From Sphingomonadales bacterium (GTDB lineage Bacteria > Pseudomonadota > Alphaproteobacteria > Sphingomonadales > Sphingomonadaceae), in NCBI GenBank assembly GCA_027489295.1, contig JAIYAA010000085.1, forward strand, positions 1 through 46,994: a stretch of 46,994 nucleotides of DNA, written 5' to 3'. The notes under the pieces are model-generated. The model was not told the origin of the DNA. It saw only the letters and a list, made by a program, of their open reading frames with translations, and ran no database searches. How positions within the stretch are numbered: the stretch's first letter is position 1; every line of letters begins with the position of its first letter. Both the position numbers and the translations under genes were made by a program. Below are positions 18,132-25,434 of this stretch, piece by piece.

Positions 18132-18794
18132 ATGGTTCCCCTTTCGTTCGCCGGCCATGAATTTCGCGCGCTGCCAGAAGGCGCGCTCTACTGGCCAGCG
18201 CGACGCGCGCTGCTCGTCGCCGACCTGCATTTCGAGAAGGCCAGCTGGTTCGCGCTGGGCGGCCAGATGCTGCCGCCCTACGACACGCTCGCCACCCTCT
18301 CGGCGCTGACCGCAATCGTCGAGCGACTCGGCCCGGTCGAACTCTGGTGCCTGGGCGACAGCTTCCACGACGTCGAGGGCTGCGAGCGTCTGCCGGCGCA
18401 AGCGCGCGCGATGCTCACCGGGCTGACCGGCAGCCTCGCCTGGCACTGGATCACCGGCAACCACGATGCCGTGCTGGTCGATCATTGCGGCGGCACGGTG
18501 CATGACGAGGTGCAGGTCGACGGGCTGGTGCTGCGGCACGAAGCGGAAGCCGGCGAGCAGCGCCCCGAGCTGTCCGGCCATTTCCACCCCAAGCTGCGGC
18601 TGACGGTGCGCGGCCGCCACGTCGCCCGGCGCTGCTTCGTCGCGACCGGCACCAAGCTGATCCTGCCCGCTTTCGGTGCGCTCACCGGCGGGCTGGATGC
18701 TGGTCATCCGGAGATCGTCCGCGCGGTCGGCCCCGGCGCCGAGGCGCTGGTGGCGACCGAGCACAAGCTGCTGCGTTTCCCGCTGGCGGCCTGA
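18132..18794 (+). CDS. pdeM: PdeM-like ligase-associated metallophosphoesterase
   Basis: The 220-aa calcineurin-like phosphoesterase has all metal motifs: DLHFEK (Asp31, His33), GDSFHD (Asp76), GNHD (109-112), and the GHFHPK block (149-154). The G-H-F-H-P-K and LPPYDT signatures match the ligase-associated DNA damage response endonuclease PdeM. That family usually sits with an Lhr-type helicase, an exonuclease and an ATP-dependent ligase; none of them is in this window, so here it is detached. DNA repair is a family-based assignment. Confidence 0.85.
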   Translation: MVPLSFAGHEFRALPEGALYWPARRALLVADLHFEKASWFALGGQMLPPYDTLATLSALTAIVERLGPVELWCLGDSFHDVEGCERLPAQARAMLTGLTGSLAWHWITGNHDAVLVDHCGGTVHDEVQVDGLVLRHEAEAGEQRPELSGHFHPKLRLTVRGRHVARRCFVATGTKLILPAFGALTGGLDAGHPEIVRAVGPGAEALVATEHKLLRFPLAA

Positions 18795-18824
18795 CCCGGG
18801 CGGGCCCGAGCCACCCGGCCCGGG
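18795..18824. terminator. GC-rich dyad between convergent genes
   Basis: CCCGGGC and GCCCGGG flank a 16-base loop in the 40-base gap between the pdeM stop and the stop of the convergent lipoprotein gene. It could end transcription from both sides. No U-tract is present, so the call is weak. Confidence 0.35.
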
Positions 18825-18834
18825 CCGCCGGGCG

Positions 18835-20196
18835 TTACTTCAGCGTCACCGCGTGCAGCCCGGTCGGCGTCGAGATGATCAGATAGCCCTCCGGCGTGAT
18901 CGCCAGCGAACCGCCATAGGAGGTCTTCCACACGACCGGATAGTTGCTCCTGGTCAGGTCGACGGCGTAGGTCGTCGACGCGCTCGACACGAACAGGTGG
19001 CTGTCCGACACGACGATGTTGCTCGTCAGGTTGCCCCCGCCGGCGACATCGATCGAGGCCGCCACCAGCCCTGTCGAGGTGTCGATAACGTCGACGATCG
19101 TGCTCGCCGAGCGCGCAGCGTACAGCCGGTCCGCCCGCACGGCGGGATCGCCGACATAGCTGTAGCCGGTCCGCCACAGCGGCTTGTCGGCGAACAGCGA
19201 GAACGCCGCGATCGGCAGCGCATCGCCGCGCTGGCGATTGTCCGTGAAGGTGAAGATATGCCCGCTGCTGTCGAGCATTGGCGCGCCGACATACTCGCCC
19301 GAATAGCTGAGCCCGGCACGGGTGAAGAACGGATTCGCGATTGACTTAGCGAGCGTGCCGTTGCGCTTCAGCACCACCAGCGAGCCCGCCTGGAAGTAAT
19401 AGACATAATATTGATCGACCGCGACGCTCTCGCCGTCCATCACATAGCCGCCATATTGGCCGACAATCTCGGCGCGCCACAGCCGGTCGCCGGTCGCCGC
19501 ATTCGCGCTGAACACCACGTTGCCGTAATAGCCCGAGCTGAAGTACAGCTCGTCGCCGACCGGCGTCGGGACGCTGCCGTCGTTGAACTGCGCGTCATAG
19601 GTTGCCGTGCTGATATAGCCGCCGGTCGCCGCGTTGATGATCTGCATCGGCACGGCACCGGACGACATGTTGTACGGCATCGATACCACCCGGCCATTGG
19701 CATAGGCCGGGCCGAACGGACGCCGATCCGGCGAATAGTTGCTGCCCCCGAGATCGAAGCCCCATTGCGTCGCGCCATTCGCGGTGGCGACGGCATAGGT
19801 GTAGACGTGGCGGTCCGACCGGATGACGTTGAAGAACACGCTGCCGGCGCGGGCGGCAACCTCGCTCGGCGCCGCCGAGGTATTGATCGTCCAGGCATCG
19901 GCGAAATTGGCCGTCGAGAAGCTCGCGCGGACATAGCCGGTATGGGCGGCATCGCGCTGCAGCGTCGACCAGTTCTCGTCGGCCGCGAGCGGTGTCGGCG
20001 TGGGCAGCGCGGTCGGCGTGGGTGTGGGCGTCGGGGTCGGCACCGGGGTGGGGGTTGGCGTGGGCGTCGGGGTCGGCGTGGGGGTAGGCGTCGGCGCGAC
20101 GACCACCACACCACCGCCGCTCGATCCCCCGCCACCGCCACTGCAGGCACCAGCCAACAAAAGAACAGCCAGCGGCGCCAGCGTAGTGTGCTTCAT
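18835..20196 (-). CDS. beta-propeller lipoprotein on a Pro-Thr stalk
   Basis: This 453-aa protein begins with a lipoprotein signal (LLLAGAC, lipid Cys about 18), a Gly/Ser linker, and a Pro-Thr repeat stalk at about residues 35-69. The rest is a repeat-rich domain of PQQ/quinoprotein-like beta-propeller type, with strands such as LWRAEIVGQYGGYV, VVFSANAATGDRLW, IINAATGGYISTATY and PLWRTGYSYVGDPAVR. It resembles the BamB-like propeller superfamily, not BamB itself. Likely anchored in the outer membrane with the propeller held away from it. No enzymatic motif was identified. A promoter-like sequence lies 80 bases upstream. Confidence 0.75.
   Translation of the reverse strand: MKHTTLAPLAVLLLAGACSGGGGGSSGGGVVVVAPTPTPTPTPTPTPTPTPVPTPTPTPTPTALPTPTPLAADENWSTLQRDAAHTGYVRASFSTANFADAWTINTSAAPSEVAARAGSVFFNVIRSDRHVYTYAVATANGATQWGFDLGGSNYSPDRRPFGPAYANGRVVSMPYNMSSGAVPMQIINAATGGYISTATYDAQFNDGSVPTPVGDELYFSSGYYGNVVFSANAATGDRLWRAEIVGQYGGYVMDGESVAVDQYYVYYFQAGSLVVLKRNGTLAKSIANPFFTRAGLSYSGEYVGAPMLDSSGHIFTFTDNRQRGDALPIAAFSLFADKPLWRTGYSYVGDPAVRADRLYAARSASTIVDVIDTSTGLVAASIDVAGGGNLTSNIVVSDSHLFVSSASTTYAVDLTRSNYPVVWKTSYGGSLAITPEGYLIISTPTGLHAVTLK
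19990..20094 (-). repeat. Pro-Thr codon repeat (stalk of the propeller lipoprotein)
   Basis: This is a low-complexity tract of alternating Pro and Thr codons, read on the minus strand, about 17 Pro-Thr units interrupted by Val and Ala-Leu. On the plus strand it appears as GGCGTGGG/GGTGTGGG-type repeats. Unit changes of 6 bases would alter stalk length without a frameshift. Confidence 0.85.
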
Positions 20197-20275
20197 ATTC
20201 CCCCCGACACGACAGAACGTAGATCGCTGTCACGTTCCTAATATCGGCGGCATCGTTTCGGCAACCGAGCCGACG

Positions 20276-20304
20276 ATATTATTGTCTGTTCCCGTCCGGT
20301 TGAA
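20276..20304 (-). promoter_or_regulatory. candidate promoter of the propeller lipoprotein gene
   Basis: On the minus strand TTCAAC (20304-20299), a 17-base spacer and TAATAT (20281-20276) lie about 80 bases upstream of ATG 20196 in a locally AT-rich patch. It is a moderate sigma-70-like match. The rest of the 185-base gap shows nothing else clear. Confidence 0.4.
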
Positions 20305-20381
20305 TTCGAACGCTGTGAAAGTTCGCGCCGATTGCAACGCGCCCCGCTAGTCCGGGGACGGCAGCGCGACCGCGCAGGGCT

Positions 20382-21107
20382 TCACGAACACTTGGCCTCG
20401 CCCGAGCCGATCTTGCTGACCTTGCACTGGGCCCCGCCGCGCAGCTCGACATCGCCCGAGCCGACGATCGATACCGATGCCGGTCCGCTCACATTCGTCC
20501 GCACGCTGCCCGACCCCGCAATCGAGATATCGGCGCGGGCGGCCTTGAACTGCTGTCCGCGCACGTCCCCCGAGCCGGCGACCGACAGGTCGACCTTGTC
20601 CGCGCGCCCCGCCAGCGTGATGTTGCCCGATCCCGCGATCGACAGCGATGCCTCCGTCGCCGCCAGCGCCGCGATGTCGAGATCGCCCGAACCGGCGACG
20701 ACGCCGTCGAAACTGCCCTCGGCGCGGTCCACCCGCATCGTACCCGAACCCGCGACGGTCGCGTCGCGCAAGCCCGGCATGACGATATGGATCTTGGCCG
20801 CGCCGCCCTTGTCCCACATCACGCCGGCACGCATCTTGCGGCCGACGTTGAGCGTCTTGCCGTCGAGCCGGATGTCGAGCTGGTCGAGCACCGCGGGATC
20901 GCCCTCCGCCTGCACGGAAAAGGAGGGGCCGGTGCGCACGTCGATATCATCCGAGCCCTTGAGCGCCACGCCGGTGAAGCCGGTCGCGGCGAAGCTGCGG
21001 CTGGCGCCCGTGCCGCTGGCCTCGATCTTGGTGCCCTTGTTGTCCGCCCAGCTGGTGTGGCAGGCAGTGGCAAACGGCAGCAGGGCGAGGACGAGCAACG
21101 GACGCAT
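20382..21107 (-). CDS. DUF2807 (GIN domain) lipoprotein with GSG repeats
   Basis: This 241-aa protein has a short lipoprotein-type signal (LLPFATAC, Cys about 16) and a right-handed beta-helix of the putative auto-transporter adhesin head GIN family (DUF2807). At least seven repeats carry a G-S-G turn (VAGSGTM, VAGSGDLDI, IAGSGNITL, VAGSGDVRG, IAGSGSVRT, VGSGDVEL, IGSGEAKC). ATG 21107 follows a GGGAGAT ribosome site. The function of the family is unknown; surface adhesion is only suggested by the domain name. It lies upstream of the propeller lipoprotein on the same strand but 185 bases away with a promoter between, so they are probably separate units. Confidence 0.85.
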   Translation of the reverse strand: MRPLLVLALLPFATACHTSWADNKGTKIEASGTGASRSFAATGFTGVALKGSDDIDVRTGPSFSVQAEGDPAVLDQLDIRLDGKTLNVGRKMRAGVMWDKGGAAKIHIVMPGLRDATVAGSGTMRVDRAEGSFDGVVAGSGDLDIAALAATEASLSIAGSGNITLAGRADKVDLSVAGSGDVRGQQFKAARADISIAGSGSVRTNVSGPASVSIVGSGDVELRGGAQCKVSKIGSGEAKCS

Positions 21108-21218
21108 GGCGGATCTCCCGATCGTGTGTTGTCGCCATAATACACGATCGTGCTGCAACGAAAAGGGGGCGCGAACCCGTGGTTCCGCCCCCTCTTGCGT
21201 CCGACCCGGATCCGCGCC

Positions 21219-21752
21219 TCAGGCGGGAACCTTGTCCTTGTTGTGGATCGCTGCGGCCTTGCGCAGGATGTCGAGGATCTTCTCCAGCGCTGCCGGTTCG
21301 TCGATCTCTTCCATCGCGGCCAGTTCGCGGGCGAGGCGGCTTGCCGCGCCTTCGAAGATCTGGCGCTCGGAATAGCTCTGCTCGGGCTGGTCGTCGGCGC
21401 GGAACAGGTCGCGGACCACTTCGGCGATCGACACGAGGTCGCCCGAGTTGATCTTCGCTTCATATTCCTGGGCGCGGCGCGACCACATGGTGCGCTTGAC
21501 CTTGGGCTTGCCCTTCAGCGTATCAAGCGCTTCGCGAAGCGTCTTGTCGCTGGAAAGCTTGCGCATGCCCACGCTCTCGGCCTTGTTGGTCGGCACGCGG
21601 AGCGTCATCTTCTCTTTTTCGAAACGCAGGACGTAAAGCTCGAGCTGCATCCCAGCAATTTCCTGCTTTTGCAGCTCGATCACACGGCCCACGCCGTGCT
21701 TGGGGTAAACGACATAATCGCCGACATCGAAGGACAGCGCCTTGGCAGCCAT
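21219..21752 (-). CDS. carD: CarD-family transcriptional regulator
   Basis: The 177-aa protein has an N-terminal Tudor-like RNA-polymerase-interacting domain (FDVGDYVVYPKHGVGRV ... LYVLRFEKEKMTLRVP) and a helical C-terminal DNA-binding domain (KVKRTMWSRRAQEYEAKI, GDLVSIAEVVRDLF). CarD/CdnL proteins bind the RNA polymerase beta subunit and stabilise open complexes, mainly at rRNA and growth promoters. Linkage to fdxA, an S4 protein and a helicase is a familiar alphaproteobacterial arrangement. The 254-base upstream gap suggests its own promoter. Confidence 0.95.
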   Translation of the reverse strand: MAAKALSFDVGDYVVYPKHGVGRVIELQKQEIAGMQLELYVLRFEKEKMTLRVPTNKAESVGMRKLSSDKTLREALDTLKGKPKVKRTMWSRRAQEYEAKINSGDLVSIAEVVRDLFRADDQPEQSYSERQIFEGAASRLARELAAMEEIDEPAALEKILDILRKAAAIHNKDKVPA

Positions 21753-21896
21753 GTGCGAGGAACCTTTCGTGAATTACCGGCCCCGGTTGGATTGCGAAAC
21801 CCGCCCAGGCGCGCGGGACGCGGCGGACGAGGGAACACGGGGCATACGCTAGCGTCTCCGGGCGAAGGCGAGTCTTTTGCCTTCGTCACGCGCTAT

Positions 21897-21920
21897 TTAA
21901 CACGCTCGTAATAAAATTAC
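21897..21920. promoter_or_regulatory. AT-rich control site upstream of carD
   Basis: TTAA-N7-GTAA (21897-21911) differs by one base from the CtrA consensus, and the perfect dyad GTAAT-AAA-ATTAC (21908-21920) overlaps it. A GAGTC (GANTC) site is at 21870-21874. These sit about 145-170 bases before the carD start on the minus strand. Cell-cycle control is only a suggestion. Confidence 0.35.
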
Positions 21921-21937
21921 CAGTCAAAGGTCACGCA

Positions 21938-22000
21938 CACGGCGCAGAAATCCATGCGCCGTGCCCCATTTCGGGCGCGCTGCGGCAGGCGACAGCCTGC
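21938..22000 (-). terminator. two hairpins after fdxA
   Basis: First, GCAGGC-GACA-GCCTGC (21985-22000) lies 6 bases past the fdxA stop. Second, CACGGCGCA and TGCGCCGTG (21938-21946 and 21955-21963) form a perfect 9-base stem with an 8-base loop. Neither has a U-tract. Together they probably end fdxA transcription before carD. Confidence 0.5.
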
Positions 22001-22006
22001 GATCGA

Positions 22007-22345
22007 TCAGTCGCCCGAGCCGGGATTCGGCGAGAAATACTTGTCGAACTTGTCGGTCTCGGCCTTCATCGCATCGGCATCGGCGGGCGCTTCACCCTTG
22101 GTGGTGATGTTCGGCCACTGCTCCGAATAGGTGCGGTTGAGCTCGAGCCACTTTTCCAGGCCGTTCTCGGTATCGGGCAGGATCGCTTCGGCCGGGCATT
22201 CCGGCTCGCACACGCCGCAATCGATGCATTCGCTGGGGTTGATGACGAGCATGTTCTCGCCCTCATAGAAACAGTCGACCGGACAGACCTCGACACAGTC
22301 CATGTACTTGCACCGGATGCACGCGTCGGTGACGACATAGGTCAT
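22007..22345 (-). CDS. fdxA: FdxA, seven-iron ferredoxin
   Basis: This 112-aa protein is a [3Fe-4S][4Fe-4S] ferredoxin of the Azotobacter FdI type. Cysteines are at 9, 12, 17, 21, 25, 40, 43, 46 and 50. By family analogy 9/17/50 bind the 3Fe cluster and 21/40/43/46 the 4Fe cluster. The C-terminal extension ([18 protein letters not shown]) is typical of FdxA. It is a cytoplasmic electron carrier whose partner is not shown by the context. The 67-base gap before it separates it from the S4 gene on the same strand. Confidence 0.96.
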   Translation of the reverse strand: MTYVVTDACIRCKYMDCVEVCPVDCFYEGENMLVINPSECIDCGVCEPECPAEAILPDTENGLEKWLELNRTYSEQWPNITTKGEAPADADAMKAETDKFDKYFSPNPGSGD

Positions 22346-22412
22346 TGGGAAAACGGTCCTTGGTTGCGAACGATCAATGCGGGGGTCCTGCTATGCGCGG
22401 GCGGGGCTTACG

Positions 22413-22727
22413 TCAATCGCCGGACATGTCCTGAACGCCGCGATCGGTGACGAGATCCTCGTAGCAGGCCCGCGCCTCGCCCGGCGGACCCCGCCGGATC
22501 GGCAGCGCCTCGACCCGCAGCACGCGCACCTTGCCCTGGATCGGGAAGGCGAGGATCGCGCCGACGCGCACCGCAGCGGCAGAGCGCTCCACCCGCCTGC
22601 CGTCGAGACGCAGCAGCCCCTTTTCGCACAGCGCCTGCGCGGCGCTGCGGGTCTTCACGATCCGCGCGTACCAGAGGAAGCGATCGAGCCGCATCGCAGG
22701 GCCGTGGCCGATGGGCGCCTCAGCCAT
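22413..22727 (-). CDS. S4-domain RNA-binding protein
   Basis: This 104-aa basic protein has an S4 domain (MRLDRFLWYARIVKTRSAAQ, LLRLDGRRVERSAAAVRVG), as in Hsp15-like proteins that bind rRNA. ATG 22727 overlaps the last codons of the helicase gene by 8 bases. An internal ATG at 22694, exactly at the start of the S4 domain, is an alternative. Translational coupling to the helicase suggests a shared role in RNA or ribosome maintenance. Confidence 0.88.
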   Translation of the reverse strand: MAEAPIGHGPAMRLDRFLWYARIVKTRSAAQALCEKGLLRLDGRRVERSAAAVRVGAILAFPIQGKVRVLRVEALPIRRGPPGEARACYEDLVTDRGVQDMSGD

Positions 22728-25197
22728 TGCGCAGCGCCGCCAGCGCCGCAAAGGCATTGCCGGGTACCACGACCGGCTTGGGCCTGGCGATCGGCGTCAG
22801 GCCTTGCCAGATCCAGCGCTGCGGCGCGTCGGCATCGCCTCGCGCGGTGCGGAAGCCGAGTTGCGCCATCAGCCGCGCGATCGTCTCGGGTTTCAGCCCG
22901 ATCGAGGTGGCGAGCGCCGGATCGGGGGCGAAGGGCTTGCGCCCCTGCCGCGCCTCGTGCGCCGAACGGGCAATCCGCTCGACCAGATCGACCCGCACCG
23001 CCTGCGCGCCGAACGGGCGGAAGCCATGGACGAGATCGGCCCCGACGGCATCGCGGGGCAGCACGACGGCGGCATCGGGCGGGGCGGTTTCCAGCCCCAT
23101 CAGCGCGCGGCGGCGGGCGGCGGCACGCGGCTTGAGCAAAGCAGGCGCGAAGAGGTCGAGCGTGCCGATCGTCATGCCGATCGTGCGCAGCCGGTGCCGG
23201 GCGGGTCCGTCCAGCGCCTCGATCATCGCCCCCGCCGCACGCCGGGGCAGCAGCCCGCCCTGTTCGAGCAGCGCATTGGCCAGCGCGCGCAGCGGCGCAC
23301 CTGCGGCCTCCTCGCGGGTGATCGCATCGAGCCTGGCGAGCACCGGCAGGTCGCCCGCGACGCGTTCGGCGAACCAGCGCTCCAGCCGCGCCTGCACCGC
23401 CGCCTTGGCCTGCGGATCGAGTACGTCGAGCGCACGATCAAGCTGGACGCGTGGACGCACCAGGTTGGCGCCGGGCTTGAGCAGCGCCACATCGTGCCCA
23501 CGCCAGTGGAGCGCGGTGCCGATCTGCGCGAGCTCCGCGTCCGGCGCTTCGGCCAGCGCCGCGCCACGGCGGCGATATTCGCCCGCCAGCCGCTTTTCCG
23601 CGGCGGCGAGCAGCATGCGCTTGTCCCCCGCCCGCGCCTCCGCCGCGACCTTGAAGCGGAAGCCTTCCAGCGTGCCGAGCGGATGTTCCTCCACGCTCAC
23701 CTCGCCCTCCGGCCCGATCGTCACCGGCAGGGTGGAGGCATCGGCGCCGATCTGGCGCAGCAGCACGGTGGTGCGCTTGTCAACGAAGCGCTGGGTGAGG
23801 CTGGCGTGGAGCGCATCGGACAGCTTTTCCTCGATCGCCCGCGTGCGCTCGGCCCAATGGGCGGGCTCTTCCAGCCAGTCGGCGCGGTGGGCGATATAGG
23901 CCCAGCTGCGCGCCGCGGCGATGCGGCCGGCAAGCGTCTCGACATCACCGCCCATATTGTCCAGCCGCTGGATCTCGTCGGCGAACCACTGGTGCGGCAC
24001 ATGCCCGCGCCCCTCGGAGAGATGCCCGAACAGCCTTCCCACGAAGCGCGCATGCGGATCGACGCCGAGCTTGCGGAAATCGGGCAGCCCGCACGCCGCC
24101 CACAGCCGCGCGACCATGCGGGGATGGCGGACCCGGGCCCGCACCCAGTCTTCCTCGGCCAGTCGCTTGAGCACGGCGAGGTCGGTCGCCTGGGGCGCGG
24201 CACGCAGCACCTCGGCATGGGGCTTCCGCTCGAGGCTGGCGACCAGCGCATCGATGCTGGCGAAATCGGGCTCACCCTCGCGCCAGTAGAGATGCTCGAG
24301 CCGGGGCACCTGATGCCCCTCGATCGCCAGCACCTCCTCGGGGGTGAAGGCGCTCGGGCCCTCCTCGTGCAGCGCGCCGAAGGTGCCGTCCTTCTGATGG
24401 CGTCCGGCGCGACCGGCGATCTGCGCCATCTCGGCGATGGTCAGCCGGCGCTGGCGGCGCCCGTCGAACTTGTGGAGCGAGGCGAAGGCGACATGGTGGA
24501 CGTCCATGTTCAGCCCCATGCCGATCGCATCGGTGGCGACGAGATAATCGACCTCGCCCGCCTGGAACATCGCCACCTGCGCGTTGCGCGTGCGCGGGGA
24601 GAGCGCACCCATCACCACCGCCGCGCCGCCGCGCAACCGCCGCAGCGCCTCGGCCACGGCATAGACTTCCTCGGCCGAGAAGGCGACGATCGCCGAACGG
24701 CGCGGCAGGCGCGAGAGCTTCTTGGCCCCGGCATAGCTCAGCGTCGAGAAACGCGGCCGGCCGACGATCTCCGCCTCGGGCACCAGCGCCTTGAGCATCG
24801 GCCGCAGGCTGTCCGACCCGAGGATCATCGTCTCCTCGCGGCCCCGCGCGCGCAGCAGCCGGTCGGTGAAGACATGACCGCGCTCCGGATCGGCACCGAG
24901 CTGGGCCTCATCGAGCGCCACGAACGCGGTCTCGCGCTCCAGCGGCATGCTCTCCGCCGTGCAGCAGAACCAGCGCGCCTTGGGCGGCAGGATCTTCTCC
25001 TCGCCGGTGATCAGCGCGACCTCGGTCGGCCCCTTCATCCGCACGATGCGGTCATATACCTCGCGCGCCAGCAGGCGCAGCGGAAAGCCGATCATGCCGC
25101 TGGCATGCCCGCACATCCGCTCCACCGCGAGGTGGGTCTTGCCGGTATTGGTGGGCCCAAGCACTGCCGTGACGGGCGAACGGGCAAACTGGCTCAT
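22720..25197 (-). CDS. SUV3/MgpS-like DEAD/DEAH-box RNA helicase
   Basis: The 825-aa helicase has Walker A GPTNTGKTH at residues 14-22, a D-E-A-Q motif II (VALDEAQLGADPERGHVF, about 90-108), motif III-like ILGSDS, and C-terminal motifs IV-VI including TDAIGMGLNMDVHHV and QIAGRAGRHQKDGTFG. These match mitochondrial SUV3-type RNA helicases, common in alphaproteobacteria. The second half (after about 400) is a family-specific Arg/Ala-rich region. I chose ATG 25197 (GGAA ribosome site) because Walker A begins 13 residues later; the open frame extends further upstream but looks non-coding. The S4 gene overlaps its end. Confidence 0.9.
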   Translation of the reverse strand: MSQFARSPVTAVLGPTNTGKTHLAVERMCGHASGMIGFPLRLLAREVYDRIVRMKGPTEVALITGEEKILPPKARWFCCTAESMPLERETAFVALDEAQLGADPERGHVFTDRLLRARGREETMILGSDSLRPMLKALVPEAEIVGRPRFSTLSYAGAKKLSRLPRRSAIVAFSAEEVYAVAEALRRLRGGAAVVMGALSPRTRNAQVAMFQAGEVDYLVATDAIGMGLNMDVHHVAFASLHKFDGRRQRRLTIAEMAQIAGRAGRHQKDGTFGALHEEGPSAFTPEEVLAIEGHQVPRLEHLYWREGEPDFASIDALVASLERKPHAEVLRAAPQATDLAVLKRLAEEDWVRARVRHPRMVARLWAACGLPDFRKLGVDPHARFVGRLFGHLSEGRGHVPHQWFADEIQRLDNMGGDVETLAGRIAAARSWAYIAHRADWLEEPAHWAERTRAIEEKLSDALHASLTQRFVDKRTTVLLRQIGADASTLPVTIGPEGEVSVEEHPLGTLEGFRFKVAAEARAGDKRMLLAAAEKRLAGEYRRRGAALAEAPDAELAQIGTALHWRGHDVALLKPGANLVRPRVQLDRALDVLDPQAKAAVQARLERWFAERVAGDLPVLARLDAITREEAAGAPLRALANALLEQGGLLPRRAAGAMIEALDGPARHRLRTIGMTIGTLDLFAPALLKPRAAARRRALMGLETAPPDAAVVLPRDAVGADLVHGFRPFGAQAVRVDLVERIARSAHEARQGRKPFAPDPALATSIGLKPETIARLMAQLGFRTARGDADAPQRWIWQGLTPIARPKPVVVPGNAFAALAALRNG

Positions 25198-25279
25198 GTC
25201 GATTTCCAAGATCGGCGCCCGCGCTGCGTAAGGCAACTCCTTGCCGCCGCTTTTCCCCATCTTCGTGACGGTTTCGTCC

Positions 25280-25380
25280 GACTCGGCCCTTTTGCCGCAC
25301 CTACGGCACGGGTCACCGCGCAGGGAGTCCGCGGGCGGCAAACTTAATTTGACTTTAAGGGCATGATTCCAGAGTGATTC
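25280..25380 (+). promoter_or_regulatory. CtrA box and GANTC cluster upstream of the M23 peptidase
   Basis: A perfect CtrA consensus TTAA-N7-TTAA lies at 25344-25358. Four GANTC sites, the target of the cell-cycle methyltransferase CcrM, lie at 25280-25284, 25325-25329, 25365-25369 and 25376-25380. They all sit in the 237-base divergent gap between the helicase and the M23 gene. The CtrA box is 77 bases from the TTG start of the peptidase. CtrA and CcrM control is established in alphaproteobacteria; that it acts here is inference. Confidence 0.65.
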
Positions 25381-25434
25381 GATGGACGCGCCGCTTGTTC
25401 GCCGCGCGCAATCGGGTCTTAGGGGCAGCACCGC

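Noticed and set aside
22531..25347. 938-codon open frame opposite the helicase
   Set aside because: Antisense of a helicase with all motifs intact; the product lacks any recognisable domain.
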